Source of the DNA: Streptococcus sanguinis
GTDB taxonomy: Bacteria; Bacillota; Bacilli; Lactobacillales; Streptococcaceae
DNA length: 64,000 bases
Direction: 5' to 3'
Assembly (NCBI GenBank): GCA_013378335.1
Contig: CP040556.1
Location: 186,001-250,000 of the forward strand
Shown: positions 43,475 to 52,077 of the stretch, one piece after another
Layout: each line of letters opens with the position of its first letter
Numbering within the stretch: position 1 is the first letter of the stretch
Translations under genes and position numbers: made by a program
The notes under the pieces: model-generated
What the model was told of the DNA's origin: nothing
The model's input: only the letters and a program-made list of their open reading frames with translations
The model's database searches: none

Positions 43475-44832
43475 CTAAGAAAAAAACGACCTTTGTCTGT
43501 CAAAATTGTGAATATCATTCGCCCAAGTATCTAGGCCGCTGTCCTAACTGCGGATCTTGGTCTTCTTTTATTGAGGAAGTAGAGGCTGCAGAAGTCAAGC
43601 ATGCCCGTGTTTCCTTGACGGGCGAAAAGACCCGGCCCATGAAGCTGGCTGAGGTCACTTCGATTGATGTCAACCGTATCAAGACAGAAATGGACGAGTT
43701 CAATCGTGTGCTGGGGGGCGGTATAGTGCCTGGCAGTCTGGTCCTGATTGGTGGAGATCCCGGTATCGGGAAGTCCACCCTGCTTCTGCAGGTATCCACC
43801 CAGCTTTCTCATCAGGGCACAGTCCTTTATGTCAGCGGGGAGGAATCAGCTGAGCAGATTAAGCTGCGGGCGGAACGCCTCGGTGATATTGACAGTGAAT
43901 TTTATCTCTACGCCGAGACCAATATGCAAAATATCCGCACGGAGATTGAGAAAATCAAGCCAGATTTTCTGATTATCGACTCCATTCAGACGGTCATGTC
44001 GCCTGAAATTTCCAGTGTTCAAGGCTCTGTCTCTCAGGTCCGAGAGGTGACAGCTGAGCTTATGCAGCTAGCTAAGACCAATAATATCGCGACCTTTATC
44101 GTTGGTCACATGACCAAGGAAGGAACCTTAGCTGGCCCCCGAACGCTAGAGCACATGGTGGACACAGTGCTTTATTTTGAGGGCGAACGTCAGCACACTT
44201 TCCGTATCTTGAGAGCAGTCAAGAACCGCTTTGGTTCAACCAATGAGATTGGAATTTTTGAAATGCAATCTGGCGGGCTAGTTGAGGTTATCAACCCCAG
44301 CCAAGTCTTTCTGGAAGAACGGCTGGACGGCGCGACAGGCTCTTCCATCGTTGTAACCATGGAAGGGACGCGGCCGATTTTAGCAGAGGTACAGGCTTTG
44401 GTGACACCGACAATGTTCGGCAATGCCAAGCGAACCACGACTGGACTGGACTTTAACCGAGCCAGTCTCATCATGGCAGTTCTGGAAAAGAGGGCAGGGC
44501 TTCTCCTGCAAAATCAAGATGCCTACCTCAAGTCTGCTGGCGGCGTCAAGCTAGATGAGCCAGCGATTGATTTGGCAGTAGCGGTAGCTATTGCTTCCAA
44601 CTACAAGGATCTGCCTACAAATCCTCAAGAGTGCTTTATCGGTGAAATTGGCCTGACTGGTGAAATCCGTCGGGTTAATCGCATCGAGCAGCGCATCAAC
44701 GAAGCAGCAAAGCTGGGCTTCACCAAAGTCTACGCCCCTAAAAACTCTCTGAACGGTCTCAAAGTTCCAGACAATATCCAAGTCATCGGTGTGACGACGA
44801 TTGGGGAAGTCTTAAAGAAAGTATTTTCCTAA
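43471..44832 (+). CDS. radA: DNA repair and recombination protein RadA
   Basis: A 453-residue RecA-like helicase that extends D-loops in recombination and natural transformation. It has an N-terminal C4 zinc finger (CQNC...CPNC), Walker A ([15 protein letters not shown]), the RadA-specific KNRFG ([13 protein letters not shown]), and a C-terminal Lon-like domain. No ATG, GTG or TTG stands at a workable distance from the AAGGAG site (43458-43463). The codon at the right spacing (7 bp) is ATA (43471), preceded by ATT (43468), then [12 protein letters not shown]. The next in-frame ATG would remove the zinc finger. The only upstream candidate (GTG 43432) lacks a ribosome site and lies inside the previous gene. 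Confidence 0.93.
   Translation: MAKKKTTFVCQNCEYHSPKYLGRCPNCGSWSSFIEEVEAAEVKHARVSLTGEKTRPMKLAEVTSIDVNRIKTEMDEFNRVLGGGIVPGSLVLIGGDPGIGKSTLLLQVSTQLSHQGTVLYVSGEESAEQIKLRAERLGDIDSEFYLYAETNMQNIRTEIEKIKPDFLIIDSIQTVMSPEISSVQGSVSQVREVTAELMQLAKTNNIATFIVGHMTKEGTLAGPRTLEHMVDTVLYFEGERQHTFRILRAVKNRFGSTNEIGIFEMQSGGLVEVINPSQVFLEERLDGATGSSIVVTMEGTRPILAEVQALVTPTMFGNAKRTTTGLDFNRASLIMAVLEKRAGLLLQNQDAYLKSAGGVKLDEPAIDLAVAVAIASNYKDLPTNPQECFIGEIGLTGEIRRVNRIEQRINEAAKLGFTKVYAPKNSLNGLKVPDNIQVIGVTTIGEVLKKVFS
43474..43585. repeat. 112-bp direct repeat (radA 5' end), second copy
   Basis: The copy within intact radA; see 42889-43000. Confidence 0.95.
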
Positions 44833-44906
44833 TAAATTTACTCTGTTTTAGATTGCAAAAATATTTTATTGTTGTTATAATTTAGAAAAACAAGGAGGCA
44901 TTTCTT

Positions 44907-45601
44907 ATGCGATTTTCTATGGATAGTAATATGCAGTTTCCTTTGGTTGAGTTGTCGCTCAATCAAGGAGAAACCGTCTTTATCCAGCGTGGCAGCATGG
45001 TCTACCACACGCCGAATGTGACCCTGAATACTCAGCTCAATGCAAACGGTTCTGGCTTGGGACGTTTTGTCAAGGCTGTGGGGCGTTCGATGGTTTCTGG
45101 CGAAAGTACCTTTATTACCCAAGCGGTTGCCCAGTCTGACAATGGTTACCTTGCTTTGTCACCAGATTCTCCTGGTCAAGTCATTCCTCTTCAGCTAGGT
45201 GAAAAGCAATATCGCCTAAATGACGGTGCCTTTCTTGCCCTTGATGGTACGGCTTACTATACCATGGAGCGCCAGTCTGTTGGGAAAGCACTATTCGGCG
45301 GCCAAGGCGGTCTCTTCGTCATGACAACCCAAGGCCAGGGCACTCTTTTGGCCAATGCTTTTGGATCTATTAAAAAATTGAGCTTCATAACCAGGAAGTA
45401 ACAATTGACAATGCCCATGTAGTAGCTTGGAGCCAGTCTTTGAATTATAATATCCATCTAGAAAATGGCTTCTGGCAGTCTATCGGAACGGGTGAAGGAG
45501 TAGTCAACACCTTCCAAGGTACTGGTGAAGTCTATGTTCAAAGTCTCAATCTTCAAACCTTTGCAGGCTCCCTCAGCAAGTTTATTCCAAGAAGCTCATA
45601 A
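44907..45601 (+). pseudogene. AIM24 family protein gene, frameshifted
   Basis: The first frame (44907-45401) encodes a typical AIM24/TIGR00266 beta-rich N-terminus (FPLVELSLNQGETVFIQRGS) and then runs out of frame after FGSIKKL. From 45380 the other frame continues the family sequence without a gap (ELHNQEVTIDNAHVVAWSQS) to TAA at 45601. The break is at a run of six A (45372-45377); seven A would restore IKKIELHNQE and a protein of about 231 residues. It could be a real mutation, slippage or a sequencing error. Confidence 0.8.
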
Positions 45602-45611
45602 GAAATAAAAT

Positions 45612-45660
45612 TAGGACAGAAGATCAGGCTAGATGCTGGATTTATCTGTCCTATTTTTTT
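45612..45660 (+). terminator. Terminator after the AIM24 gene
   Basis: AGGACAGA, 24-nt loop, TCTGTCCT, then T7-8. Confidence 0.8.
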
Positions 45661-45749
45661 ATAACAAAGCCGACAGCTGACAAATAGCAGAAAAGATGGT
45701 AAGATAATATAAAATTATTTGAATAACAAAGTACTAGTGAGGGGAAAGA

Positions 45750-46247
45750 ATGTCATATTTTGAAAATTTTATGAAGGCCAATCAAGCTTATGTTGATTTG
45801 CATGGAACATCGCATCTGCCGATCAAGCCCAAGACCAAGGTAGCCATTGTAACCTGTATGGACTCTCGGCTCCACGTAGCCCAGGCTCTAGGACTGGCAC
45901 TAGGAGATGCCCATATCTTGCGCAATGCCGGCGGTCGGGTGACGGAGGACATGATTCGCTCGCTGGTTATTTCGCAGCAGCAGCTAGGAACGCGGGAAAT
46001 AGTAGTTTTGCACCATACAGACTGCGGGGCACAGACCTTCAAGAATGAGGAGTTTACAGCCTATCTTCATAAAGAACTAGGTGTCGATGTCAGCAATCAG
46101 GACTTTTTGCCCTTTACAGATGTAGAGGATAGTGTGCGCGAGGATATGGCCTTGCTGCGGCAGTCACCACTGATTCCAGCTGATGTAGAAATCTCAGGAG
46201 CGGTTTACGATGTAGATACTGGTCGAATGACAGTTGTTGAGGAATAG
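45750..46247 (+). CDS. Beta-class carbonic anhydrase
   Basis: A 165-residue zinc enzyme interconverting CO2 and bicarbonate. Zinc ligands are visible: CMDSRLH (Cys, with the Asp-Arg pair) and HHTDCGAQTF (His and Cys). Length fits the short streptococcal type. In related genomes it lies near radA, as here. It supports growth in air. Confidence 0.93.
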   Translation: MSYFENFMKANQAYVDLHGTSHLPIKPKTKVAIVTCMDSRLHVAQALGLALGDAHILRNAGGRVTEDMIRSLVISQQQLGTREIVVLHHTDCGAQTFKNEEFTAYLHKELGVDVSNQDFLPFTDVEDSVREDMALLRQSPLIPADVEISGAVYDVDTGRMTVVEE

Positions 46248-46250
46248 TTA

Positions 46251-46301
46251 GGAAGTCAATTTCTTTGTCTGCACATCGGCATTGAAATTGGCTCCTTTTT
46301 T
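46251..46301 (+). terminator. Terminator after carbonic anhydrase
   Basis: GGAAGTCAATTTC pairs with GAAATTGGCTCC (with mismatches), followed by T6. Confidence 0.65.
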
Positions 46302-46344
46302 ATGTTAAAATAGAGAAACGATTTTAATTAGTTAGGACAATGTT

Positions 46345-47211
46345 ATGATTCTTTCCATTATTTCTCAGGGATTGGTTTGGGCTGTTCTGGGGTTAGGTAT
46401 TTTTATGACCTTCCGGATTCTGGGCTTTCCTGATATGACGACAGAAGGCTCCTTCCCCTTGGGCGGGGCGGTGGCTGTTACCTTGATTACCAAGGGAGTC
46501 AATCCTTTTCTAGCAACAGCAGCGGCTGTTTTAGCGGGCTGTGCAGCGGGTGCAGTGACAGGTCTGCTTTATACCAAGGGGAAAATTCCGACTCTGCTTT
46601 CTGGGATTTTGGTCATGACCTCCTGCCACTCTATCATGCTGATGCTGATGGGCCGTGCCAATCTGGGGCTTTTAGGCAGCAGTAAGATTCAGGATGTTCT
46701 GCCCTTTTCAGGGGAAGTCAATGCCCTCTTGACTGGTTTGATTTTTGTCAGTTTGGTGATTGCTGCCCTGCTCTTTTTCTTGGATACTAAGCTAGGGCAG
46801 GCCTATATCGCGACCGGAGATAATCCGGATATGGCTCGCAGTTTTGGGATCAATACCGGCCGTATGGAGTTGATGGGACTGATTCTGTCAAATGGCTTGA
46901 TTGCTCTGGCTGGGGCGCTGATTGCCCAACAGGAAGGCTATGCGGATGTGTCCCGTGGGATTGGAGTAATCGTTGTCGGTCTGGCCAGTCTTATCATTGG
47001 CGAGGTGCTCTTCCAGAGTCTGACCTTGGCAGAGCGTCTGATCACCATTGTCGTTGGTGCGATTGCCTATCAGTTCTTGATCTGGGGCGTTATTGCTCTC
47101 GGCTTCAACACCAACTATCTCCGTCTTTACAGCGCGGTGATTCTGGCCGTCTGTCTCATGATTCCAACCCTGAAAAATAAATTCTTTAAAGGAGCCAAGT
47201 TAAGCAAATGA
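46345..47211 (+). CDS. ABC transporter permease (TrpY/COG4120-like)
   Basis: A 288-residue polytopic membrane protein with eight or nine hydrophobic segments, of the branched-chain-like permease type used for aromatic amino acid or similar ligands. Family features: FMTFRILGFPDMTTEGSFPL at the N-terminus and ATGDNPDMARSFGINTGRME in a cytosolic loop. It overlaps the ATPase gene by 4 bp. A substrate-binding lipoprotein normally precedes these two genes but is not present here. Confidence 0.85.
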   Translation: MILSIISQGLVWAVLGLGIFMTFRILGFPDMTTEGSFPLGGAVAVTLITKGVNPFLATAAAVLAGCAAGAVTGLLYTKGKIPTLLSGILVMTSCHSIMLMLMGRANLGLLGSSKIQDVLPFSGEVNALLTGLIFVSLVIAALLFFLDTKLGQAYIATGDNPDMARSFGINTGRMELMGLILSNGLIALAGALIAQQEGYADVSRGIGVIVVGLASLIIGEVLFQSLTLAERLITIVVGAIAYQFLIWGVIALGFNTNYLRLYSAVILAVCLMIPTLKNKFFKGAKLSK

Positions 47212-47966
47212 CAGCGATTGTAGAATTAAGAAATGCAACCAAGCTTGTAAAGAGCGGCTTTGATGAAGAAAAAATCATCCTAAATGATGTTTCTTTAGAT
47301 ATTCACGAGCATGATTTTATTACGATTTTAGGTGGAAACGGTGCAGGAAAGTCAACCCTGTTCAATGTCATTGCCGGCACTCTCCCTCTGACCAGCGGCA
47401 GCATTCATATCTTGGGTGAAAATGTCACTCATTTTTCACCAGAAAAGCGGGCCAAGTACCTGTCTCGTGTCTTTCAGGATCCTAAGATGGGAACGGCTCC
47501 GCGGATGACAGTAGCGGAAAATCTTCTTATCGCCAAATTCCGAGGTGAAAAGCGTGGCTTGGTGCCCCGTGGGCTCAACAGTTACAAGGAAGAGTTTCAG
47601 GCGACGATTGAGAAAATCGGCAATGGTCTGGACAAGCATCTGGATACACCGATTGAATTTCTTTCTGGTGGGCAAAGACAGGCCTTGAGTTTGCTCATGG
47701 CAACGCTCAAGCGTCCAGAGCTTTTGCTTCTGGATGAGCATACTGCGGCGCTGGATCCCAAGACCAGTGTAGCCTTGATGGAGCTGACCAATGAATTTGT
47801 CAATCGTGACCGCCTCACAGCCCTCATGATTACCCATCACATGGAGGATGCCCTCAAATACGGCAACCGACTAATCGTTATGAAAGACGGGCAAATTATT
47901 CAGGACTTAAACAAAGATGAGAAAGCCAAGATGACCATTGCGGATTATTATGGCTTGTTTGAATAG
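47208..47966 (+). CDS. ABC transporter ATP-binding protein (COG1101-like)
   Basis: A 252-residue ATPase that energises the adjacent permease. Walker A is LGGNGAGKSTLFNV, the signature is FLSGGQRQALSLLMA, Walker B is LLLLDEHTAALDPKTS, and the switch His is in MITHHMEDAL. All sites are intact. The ATG overlaps the permease stop. Confidence 0.9.
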   Translation: MTAIVELRNATKLVKSGFDEEKIILNDVSLDIHEHDFITILGGNGAGKSTLFNVIAGTLPLTSGSIHILGENVTHFSPEKRAKYLSRVFQDPKMGTAPRMTVAENLLIAKFRGEKRGLVPRGLNSYKEEFQATIEKIGNGLDKHLDTPIEFLSGGQRQALSLLMATLKRPELLLLDEHTAALDPKTSVALMELTNEFVNRDRLTALMITHHMEDALKYGNRLIVMKDGQIIQDLNKDEKAKMTIADYYGLFE

Positions 47967-48161
47967 GCTTGCTCAGAGTTTTGTAAAAACAAGAGAAAGA
48001 ATACGTACTAAATAATGTACGGCTCCCACAAAGTTAGACAAATAATAATCAAAAGTCTCTAGTTCTCTATTAAATAGGACTATGTCCTTTTTCTTCAAAT
48101 TGCCCTAATAGATGAATAAAAACCGCTTGATTGCGGTTTTTTGTTATAAAAATAATCTAAA
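47967..48161. other. Convergent spacer with possible IS remnant
   Basis: A 195-bp spacer. It contains a sequence (about 48020-48045: GGCTCCCACAAAGTTAGACA) resembling an IS3-family element end, a short AGGAC-TAT-GTCCT hairpin with T5 (about 48077-48095) and the shared terminator at 48118-48142. Confidence 0.3.
48118..48142. terminator. Bidirectional terminator, ABC operon and Mga-like gene
   Basis: AAAAACCGC-TTGATT-GCGGTTTTT between convergent genes. Confidence 0.9.
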
Positions 48162-49643
48162 TCACTCATCTAAGCGAATAAACATCATTGCGTTAAGTAA
48201 GGAGATGAGTGCGACCGTATTAATATTATTGGAATAGATCAGTCTCTTGTTCTCAATGGGTGGAATAATAAAATTAGAAATGATGATATCGTAAGGTGAT
48301 TCTTTTAAAGAATCGATTGATAGTTCTAATTCATTCCAAACTTCAAGCTCAAAATTGTTGCTGCAATAATAAGAAAGTGTCTCTGCTACTGATTTTGCAT
48401 GATACTGATCAAAATTACTCATGACTAAAACTTTTAATTTAGGCTGATTTTGTAAAAGATTCAGCACTAAATGTTTGCTATGAGTGATAAAAGTATAGGA
48501 TAGATGGTTGACTTTCATTGGTGTGCTATGGATATCCAAAGTTTCTAGATAATGTTCAATCCCTTTTTTAATATCTGAGACAAATTGAGGGAAAATATTT
48601 TGAAAGTTCTTGATTGTATTCCCTTTTTGATCAAACAGAATAAACTCTGTAGATAGTTCCTGGCGGTGCAGATGTGCTGTATTATGCAAATGCCAAATAA
48701 GATTGTCATTATTGTCTATTTTTAGATTATATTTGCTTTCTATCTGATCAATTAAATCACTTAATAATTGATACGAATTTTTTACATAGCTGTCTGTTTT
48801 TGCGCAGCTCATAAATAGATTTTCATCAATGAAAAACATTTTTTGAAAATAGGAGACAAATAGTTGACCTATCACTTCTTTATTCAAAGAGATATGATAT
48901 TCAGAATCAAAGCTCGCTACAATGTCTTCGATTCCTTCTGCTTGCATGAAAGATTCTAACAATTGATTGTTAAAAGAATCTTTCTCAACTTCCAAGAAAT
49001 GACCAAACTTTATTCGATATAAATTTGTAACTAGGAGCAATTTTAACATTCTTTGAGTTGCGAAGTTGACAGGAAATGCAGTTTCTTTATAGACCAGTGC
49101 TAACAGCTTACACAAAGATTCTACTGAAAAATCTGTAAAGGGCCATTCAAGAAAATAATATTTTTCCGAAAAATATTGTGCAAAAAAATAACGGATATCA
49201 ATCTCATCTCCAGTAATCCGAGCAGGATTGAGACTAATTTTAAAATTATATTGTTTTTTTATGATTTTGTTAATATGACTGATTATACGATAGAGTGAAG
49301 AAGAGCTTATATAAAACTCTTTGCAAATATTCTCAGTTTCATATCCTTCGTTAAAGAAGATGAATTCTAAAATTGAAAAATGGGTTGAATACTTAAAAAA
49401 ATAGTGATAGACCATCTCAATATCACTATCATCGGTGTTAATGATACGTATGCCATTAGTGGACGAGTGAAAAATCAATTGAGGAAACGCAGACTTGACA
49501 TGGGATAAATCATCTTTTACTGAACGTTCTGTACAATTCAATAGTTCAGCCAACTCAGAAATATGAAACCAGCGTTTGTTTTTAAATAGTAGTTCTAATA
49601 GTTCTAATTGTCTGTGGCTCTTTTTAGACAGTAATTCTCGCAT
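48162..49643 (-). CDS. Mga/PRD-like transcriptional regulator
   Basis: A 493-residue regulator of the Mga/AtxA type. It has N-terminal HTH domains (ISELAELLNCTERSVKDDLS at about residues 33-52, and a second near 110-130, ENICKEFYISSSSLYRIISH), central PRD-like helical domains, and a C-terminal EIIB-like part (LKVLVMSNFDQYHAKSVAE). It is divergent from the Gls24 stress operon, across 293 bp, and may control it or be unrelated. Low-GC composition compared with neighbours is noticeable. Confidence 0.82.
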   Translation of the reverse strand: MRELLSKKSHRQLELLELLFKNKRWFHISELAELLNCTERSVKDDLSHVKSAFPQLIFHSSTNGIRIINTDDSDIEMVYHYFFKYSTHFSILEFIFFNEGYETENICKEFYISSSSLYRIISHINKIIKKQYNFKISLNPARITGDEIDIRYFFAQYFSEKYYFLEWPFTDFSVESLCKLLALVYKETAFPVNFATQRMLKLLLVTNLYRIKFGHFLEVEKDSFNNQLLESFMQAEGIEDIVASFDSEYHISLNKEVIGQLFVSYFQKMFFIDENLFMSCAKTDSYVKNSYQLLSDLIDQIESKYNLKIDNNDNLIWHLHNTAHLHRQELSTEFILFDQKGNTIKNFQNIFPQFVSDIKKGIEHYLETLDIHSTPMKVNHLSYTFITHSKHLVLNLLQNQPKLKVLVMSNFDQYHAKSVAETLSYYCSNNFELEVWNELELSIDSLKESPYDIIISNFIIPPIENKRLIYSNNINTVALISLLNAMMFIRLDE

Positions 49644-49936
49644 TAAAATATTATCTTTCTTTATATAGTGTTTTTATTATCAGGCAATTATACCACATTT
49701 TATGCATTTAACCTCGTTTAACAACTCAAAAATATATCTAAAAATGCTGATAAAAGCCTATATAACAAGCAATTCTTATCTTTGCGTATCTATAGTACAG
49801 ATAAACGGAAAGAAAACCAAGTTGAATTATTATGTTTCCAAGTTGGAAAATTATATAATTATGTTAATCAAAAAATAATAGTAAAAAATATTATTAAACA
49901 ATTTTGATTTAGAAAAAATTAGAAAGGAGAATCAAT
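49644..49936. other. Divergent control region, Mga-like gene / Gls24 operon
   Basis: A 293-bp, very AT-rich region. It contains the palindrome and -10 at 49835-49859 in front of the stress operon. No gene was found. Confidence 0.5.
49835..49859 (+). promoter_or_regulatory. Putative operator and -10 of the Gls24 operon
   Basis: TTTCCAA-G-TTGGAAA is a perfect 7+1+7 inverted repeat (49835-49849), followed after 4 bp by TATAAT (49854-49859). The palindrome occupies the -35 to -10 spacer region, so a bound regulator would affect initiation directly. Confidence 0.6.
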
Positions 49937-50176
49937 ATGCTTTGGTCTATTATTGTTGGAGGTCTTATTGGTCTTATTGCTGGATCAATCACTAAAAAAG
50001 GCGGCTCAATGGGCATTATTGCAAACGTTGTTGCAGGTTTAGTTGGTTCTGCTGTCGGTCAGTCACTTTTAGGAACTTGGGGTCCTAGTTTGGCTGGTAT
50101 GGCCTTGCTTCCTTCTATCATTGGTGCAGTTATTGTAGTAGCTGTTGTATCATTTTTTGTAGGTAAAAAGGCATAA
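49937..50176 (+). CDS. GlsB/YeaQ/YmgE family stress membrane protein
   Basis: A 79-residue, very hydrophobic, glycine-rich membrane protein with three helices (MLWSIIVGGLIGLIAGSITK; GIIANVVAGLVGSAVGQSLL; IGAVIVVAVVSFFVGKKA). It is often named transglycosylase-associated protein. It opens a five-gene envelope-stress operon with amaP, a DUF2273 gene, gls24 and a CsbD-like gene. AAAGGAG precedes the ATG. Confidence 0.88.
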   Translation: MLWSIIVGGLIGLIAGSITKKGGSMGIIANVVAGLVGSAVGQSLLGTWGPSLAGMALLPSIIGAVIVVAVVSFFVGKKA

Positions 50177-50232
50177 ATTGTCTTTTTACTTTTCAAAATA
50201 TAATTTAAAATTTAATGATGTGAGGATTCAAT

Positions 50233-50814
50233 ATGTCAAAATCAAGAAAAATACTTTCCCTTATTTTCTGTATTTTAATCTTGACAATTTTGATTCCTGT
50301 TTTGCTGGACTTTCATAAAGTCAGCGGTCTGGGGCTCCAGTTATTTAGCTGGAAGTTATTCACTTGGAAGCAGATTCCTTTTGTGGGCTACTATCTTTCT
50401 AGGTATGTTTTCTGGGGCACTGTGGTTTTAGCAAGCTTAATCTTACTACTGATGTTAGTGATAGTTTTTTATCCTAAGAGACATTTGGAAATTCAGCTAG
50501 CTGATGCGGATGGGAAACTGATGCTGAAAAATTCAGCCATTGAAGGGTTTGTTCGTAGTCTGTTAACAGAACACGGTTTAATTAAAGATCCTACAGTTTC
50601 AGTAAATAGCCGTAAAAATAAATGCATGGTTTTCGTTAAAGGGGCAATCGTTCCTTCGGAAAACATCATCAAAAGAAGTCAGTTGATTCAAGAAGAAATT
50701 GCGTCTGGATTGACAGAATTCTTCGGAATCAATCATAATGTCAAGCTTAAAATCTCTGTCTCAGACTTCAAGCCAAAAGAACCGGCTAAAAAAACTACTA
50801 GTCGTGTAAAGTAA
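50233..50814 (+). CDS. amaP: Alkaline shock membrane anchor AmaP
   Basis: A 193-residue protein with two N-terminal membrane helices (ILSLIFCILILTILIPVLL; VFWGTVVLASLILLLMLVIV) and a cytosolic C-terminal domain related to Asp23. AmaP anchors Asp23/Gls24 at the membrane. It lies 56 bp after the GlsB-like gene and 11 bp before the DUF2273 gene. Confidence 0.88.
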   Translation: MSKSRKILSLIFCILILTILIPVLLDFHKVSGLGLQLFSWKLFTWKQIPFVGYYLSRYVFWGTVVLASLILLLMLVIVFYPKRHLEIQLADADGKLMLKNSAIEGFVRSLLTEHGLIKDPTVSVNSRKNKCMVFVKGAIVPSENIIKRSQLIQEEIASGLTEFFGINHNVKLKISVSDFKPKEPAKKTTSRVK

Positions 50815-50825
50815 GGAAGTAAAAA

Positions 50826-50996
50826 ATGGAATGGTTTAAAAAATATCAATATCCAATCTTGTCTGGATTAGCAGGCATTATTCTAGCGTGTTTTATCCTA
50901 TCCTTTGGCTTCTTTAAGACTCTATTTGTCTTGATTTGCGCTACTCTAGGGGCAGGAATCGGATATTATATTCAAAACAAAAATATATTTAAATAA
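50826..50996 (+). CDS. Small DUF2273-type membrane protein
   Basis: A 56-residue protein, MEWFKKYQYPILSGLAGIIL, with two hydrophobic helices separated by a Lys turn, ending YYIQNKNIFK. AGGAAG lies 8 bp upstream. Its size, topology and position between amaP and gls24 match the DUF2273 proteins of these operons. Confidence 0.8.
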   Translation: MEWFKKYQYPILSGLAGIILACFILSFGFFKTLFVLICATLGAGIGYYIQNKNIFK

Positions 50997-51013
50997 GAAT
51001 AAAGGAGTTTAAC

Positions 51014-51604
51014 ATGTCAAATAAAGATGTTAAAGATGTTGCTAAAAAAGAAGTTGCTCAAGCAGCTCATGAAGTAAAAGGTGAATTGACTTACGATGAT
51101 AAGGTCATTCAAAAAATTATCGGTCTCTCTTTAGAGAAAGTTTCAGGTTTGTTGGCTGTTGACGGTGGATTCTTCTCTAACATAAAAGATAAATTGGTCA
51201 ACTCTGACAATGTCACTCATGGTGTCAATGTTGAAGTTGGTAAAGAACAAGTAGCTGTTGACTTGAATGTAGTGGCGGAATATCAAAAGAATGTTCCAGC
51301 TTTATACAAAGAAATCAAGAAAGTTGTTGTAGAAGAAGTATCTAAGATGACTGATTTGGAAGTTGTTGAAGTAAATGTCAATGTTGTTGATATTAAAACA
51401 AAAGAACAACACGAAGCTGACTCAGTAAGCCTGCAAGATCGTGTAACAGACGTTGCTGAATCAACAGGCGAATTTGCTTCAGAGCAATTCGAAAAAGCAA
51501 AATCTGGCATTAGCGGTGGCTTCTCAGCTGTTCAAGAAAAAGTTGGCGATGGTGTAGAGGCTGTTAAAGACGCTGCATCAAATGAAAAAGCTCGCGTTCG
51601 TTAA
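51014..51604 (+). CDS. Asp23/Gls24 family envelope stress protein
   Basis: A 196-residue acidic soluble protein. The Asp23 domain (about residues 25-130) shows KGELTYDDKVIQKIIGLSLE, then GVNVEVGKEQVAVDLNVVAE. The C-terminal tail is helical and Lys/Glu-rich (EQFEKAKSGISGGFSAVQEK). It is anchored by AmaP and linked to envelope stress and bile or starvation tolerance in related cocci. AAAGGAG precedes the ATG. Confidence 0.92.
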   Translation: MSNKDVKDVAKKEVAQAAHEVKGELTYDDKVIQKIIGLSLEKVSGLLAVDGGFFSNIKDKLVNSDNVTHGVNVEVGKEQVAVDLNVVAEYQKNVPALYKEIKKVVVEEVSKMTDLEVVEVNVNVVDIKTKEQHEADSVSLQDRVTDVAESTGEFASEQFEKAKSGISGGFSAVQEKVGDGVEAVKDAASNEKARVR

Positions 51605-51680
51605 TTCTCTAACCAAGATTAGGAATTCTTAAATTCTTTCATTGCTTTAAAAATTGAAACTAATAACGGAGGTATCAATT

Positions 51681-51884
51681 ATGTCTACAGAAGAAAAATT
51701 CAACCAAGCTAAAGGTTCTGTAAAAGAAGGCCTGGGCAAATTAACTGGTGATAAAAAAACAGAAAAAGAAGGAGCTGCTGAAAAAATAGTTTCTAAAGTT
51801 AAAGAAGTTGCAGTAGATGCCAAAGATGCTGTTGAAGGTGCAATCGAAGGCGTTAAAAACATGGTTAAAAAAGACGATAAATAA
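51681..51884 (+). CDS. CsbD family stress protein
   Basis: A 67-residue CsbD-like protein: [20 protein letters not shown] with the family core EEKxxQAKGxVKExxGKLTGD, then a Lys/Glu/Ala helix. The start at 51681 follows CGGAGG at 8 bp; an earlier in-frame ATG (51654) has no site. It is the last gene before the operon terminator. Confidence 0.88.
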   Translation: MSTEEKFNQAKGSVKEGLGKLTGDKKTEKEGAAEKIVSKVKEVAVDAKDAVEGAIEGVKNMVKKDDK

Positions 51885-51954
51885 GAGAAAAATTGATTTT
51901 CCTTAAAAATAATCTTTCTTAATTCTAGCAGCGGACAAACGCTATATACAGTTT

Positions 51955-51991
51955 AAAGGAGGCCTTACTTTAAGGTCTCCTTTGCTTTTTT
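51955..51991 (+). terminator. Gls24 operon terminator
   Basis: AAAGGAGGCCTT / AAGGTCTCCTTT (one mismatch) with a short loop, then GCTTTTTT. Confidence 0.9.
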
Positions 51992-52032
51992 CCTGCCTTC
52001 TTTTCTGCTTAAAATATTTTTGTATTTTTAAT

Positions 52033-52071
52033 GTGTAAACGCTTGCAAAAATCTAAATAGAGTACTATAAT
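52033..52071 (+). promoter_or_regulatory. Strong promoter overlapped by cre, drives orphan RNA
   Basis: TTGCAA (52043-52048), 17-bp spacer, TATAAT (52066-52071). The cre-like GTGTAAACGCTTGCA (52033-52047; one mismatch) covers the -35, the classic arrangement for CcpA repression. Confidence 0.8.
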
Positions 52072-52077
52072 AGAGTT

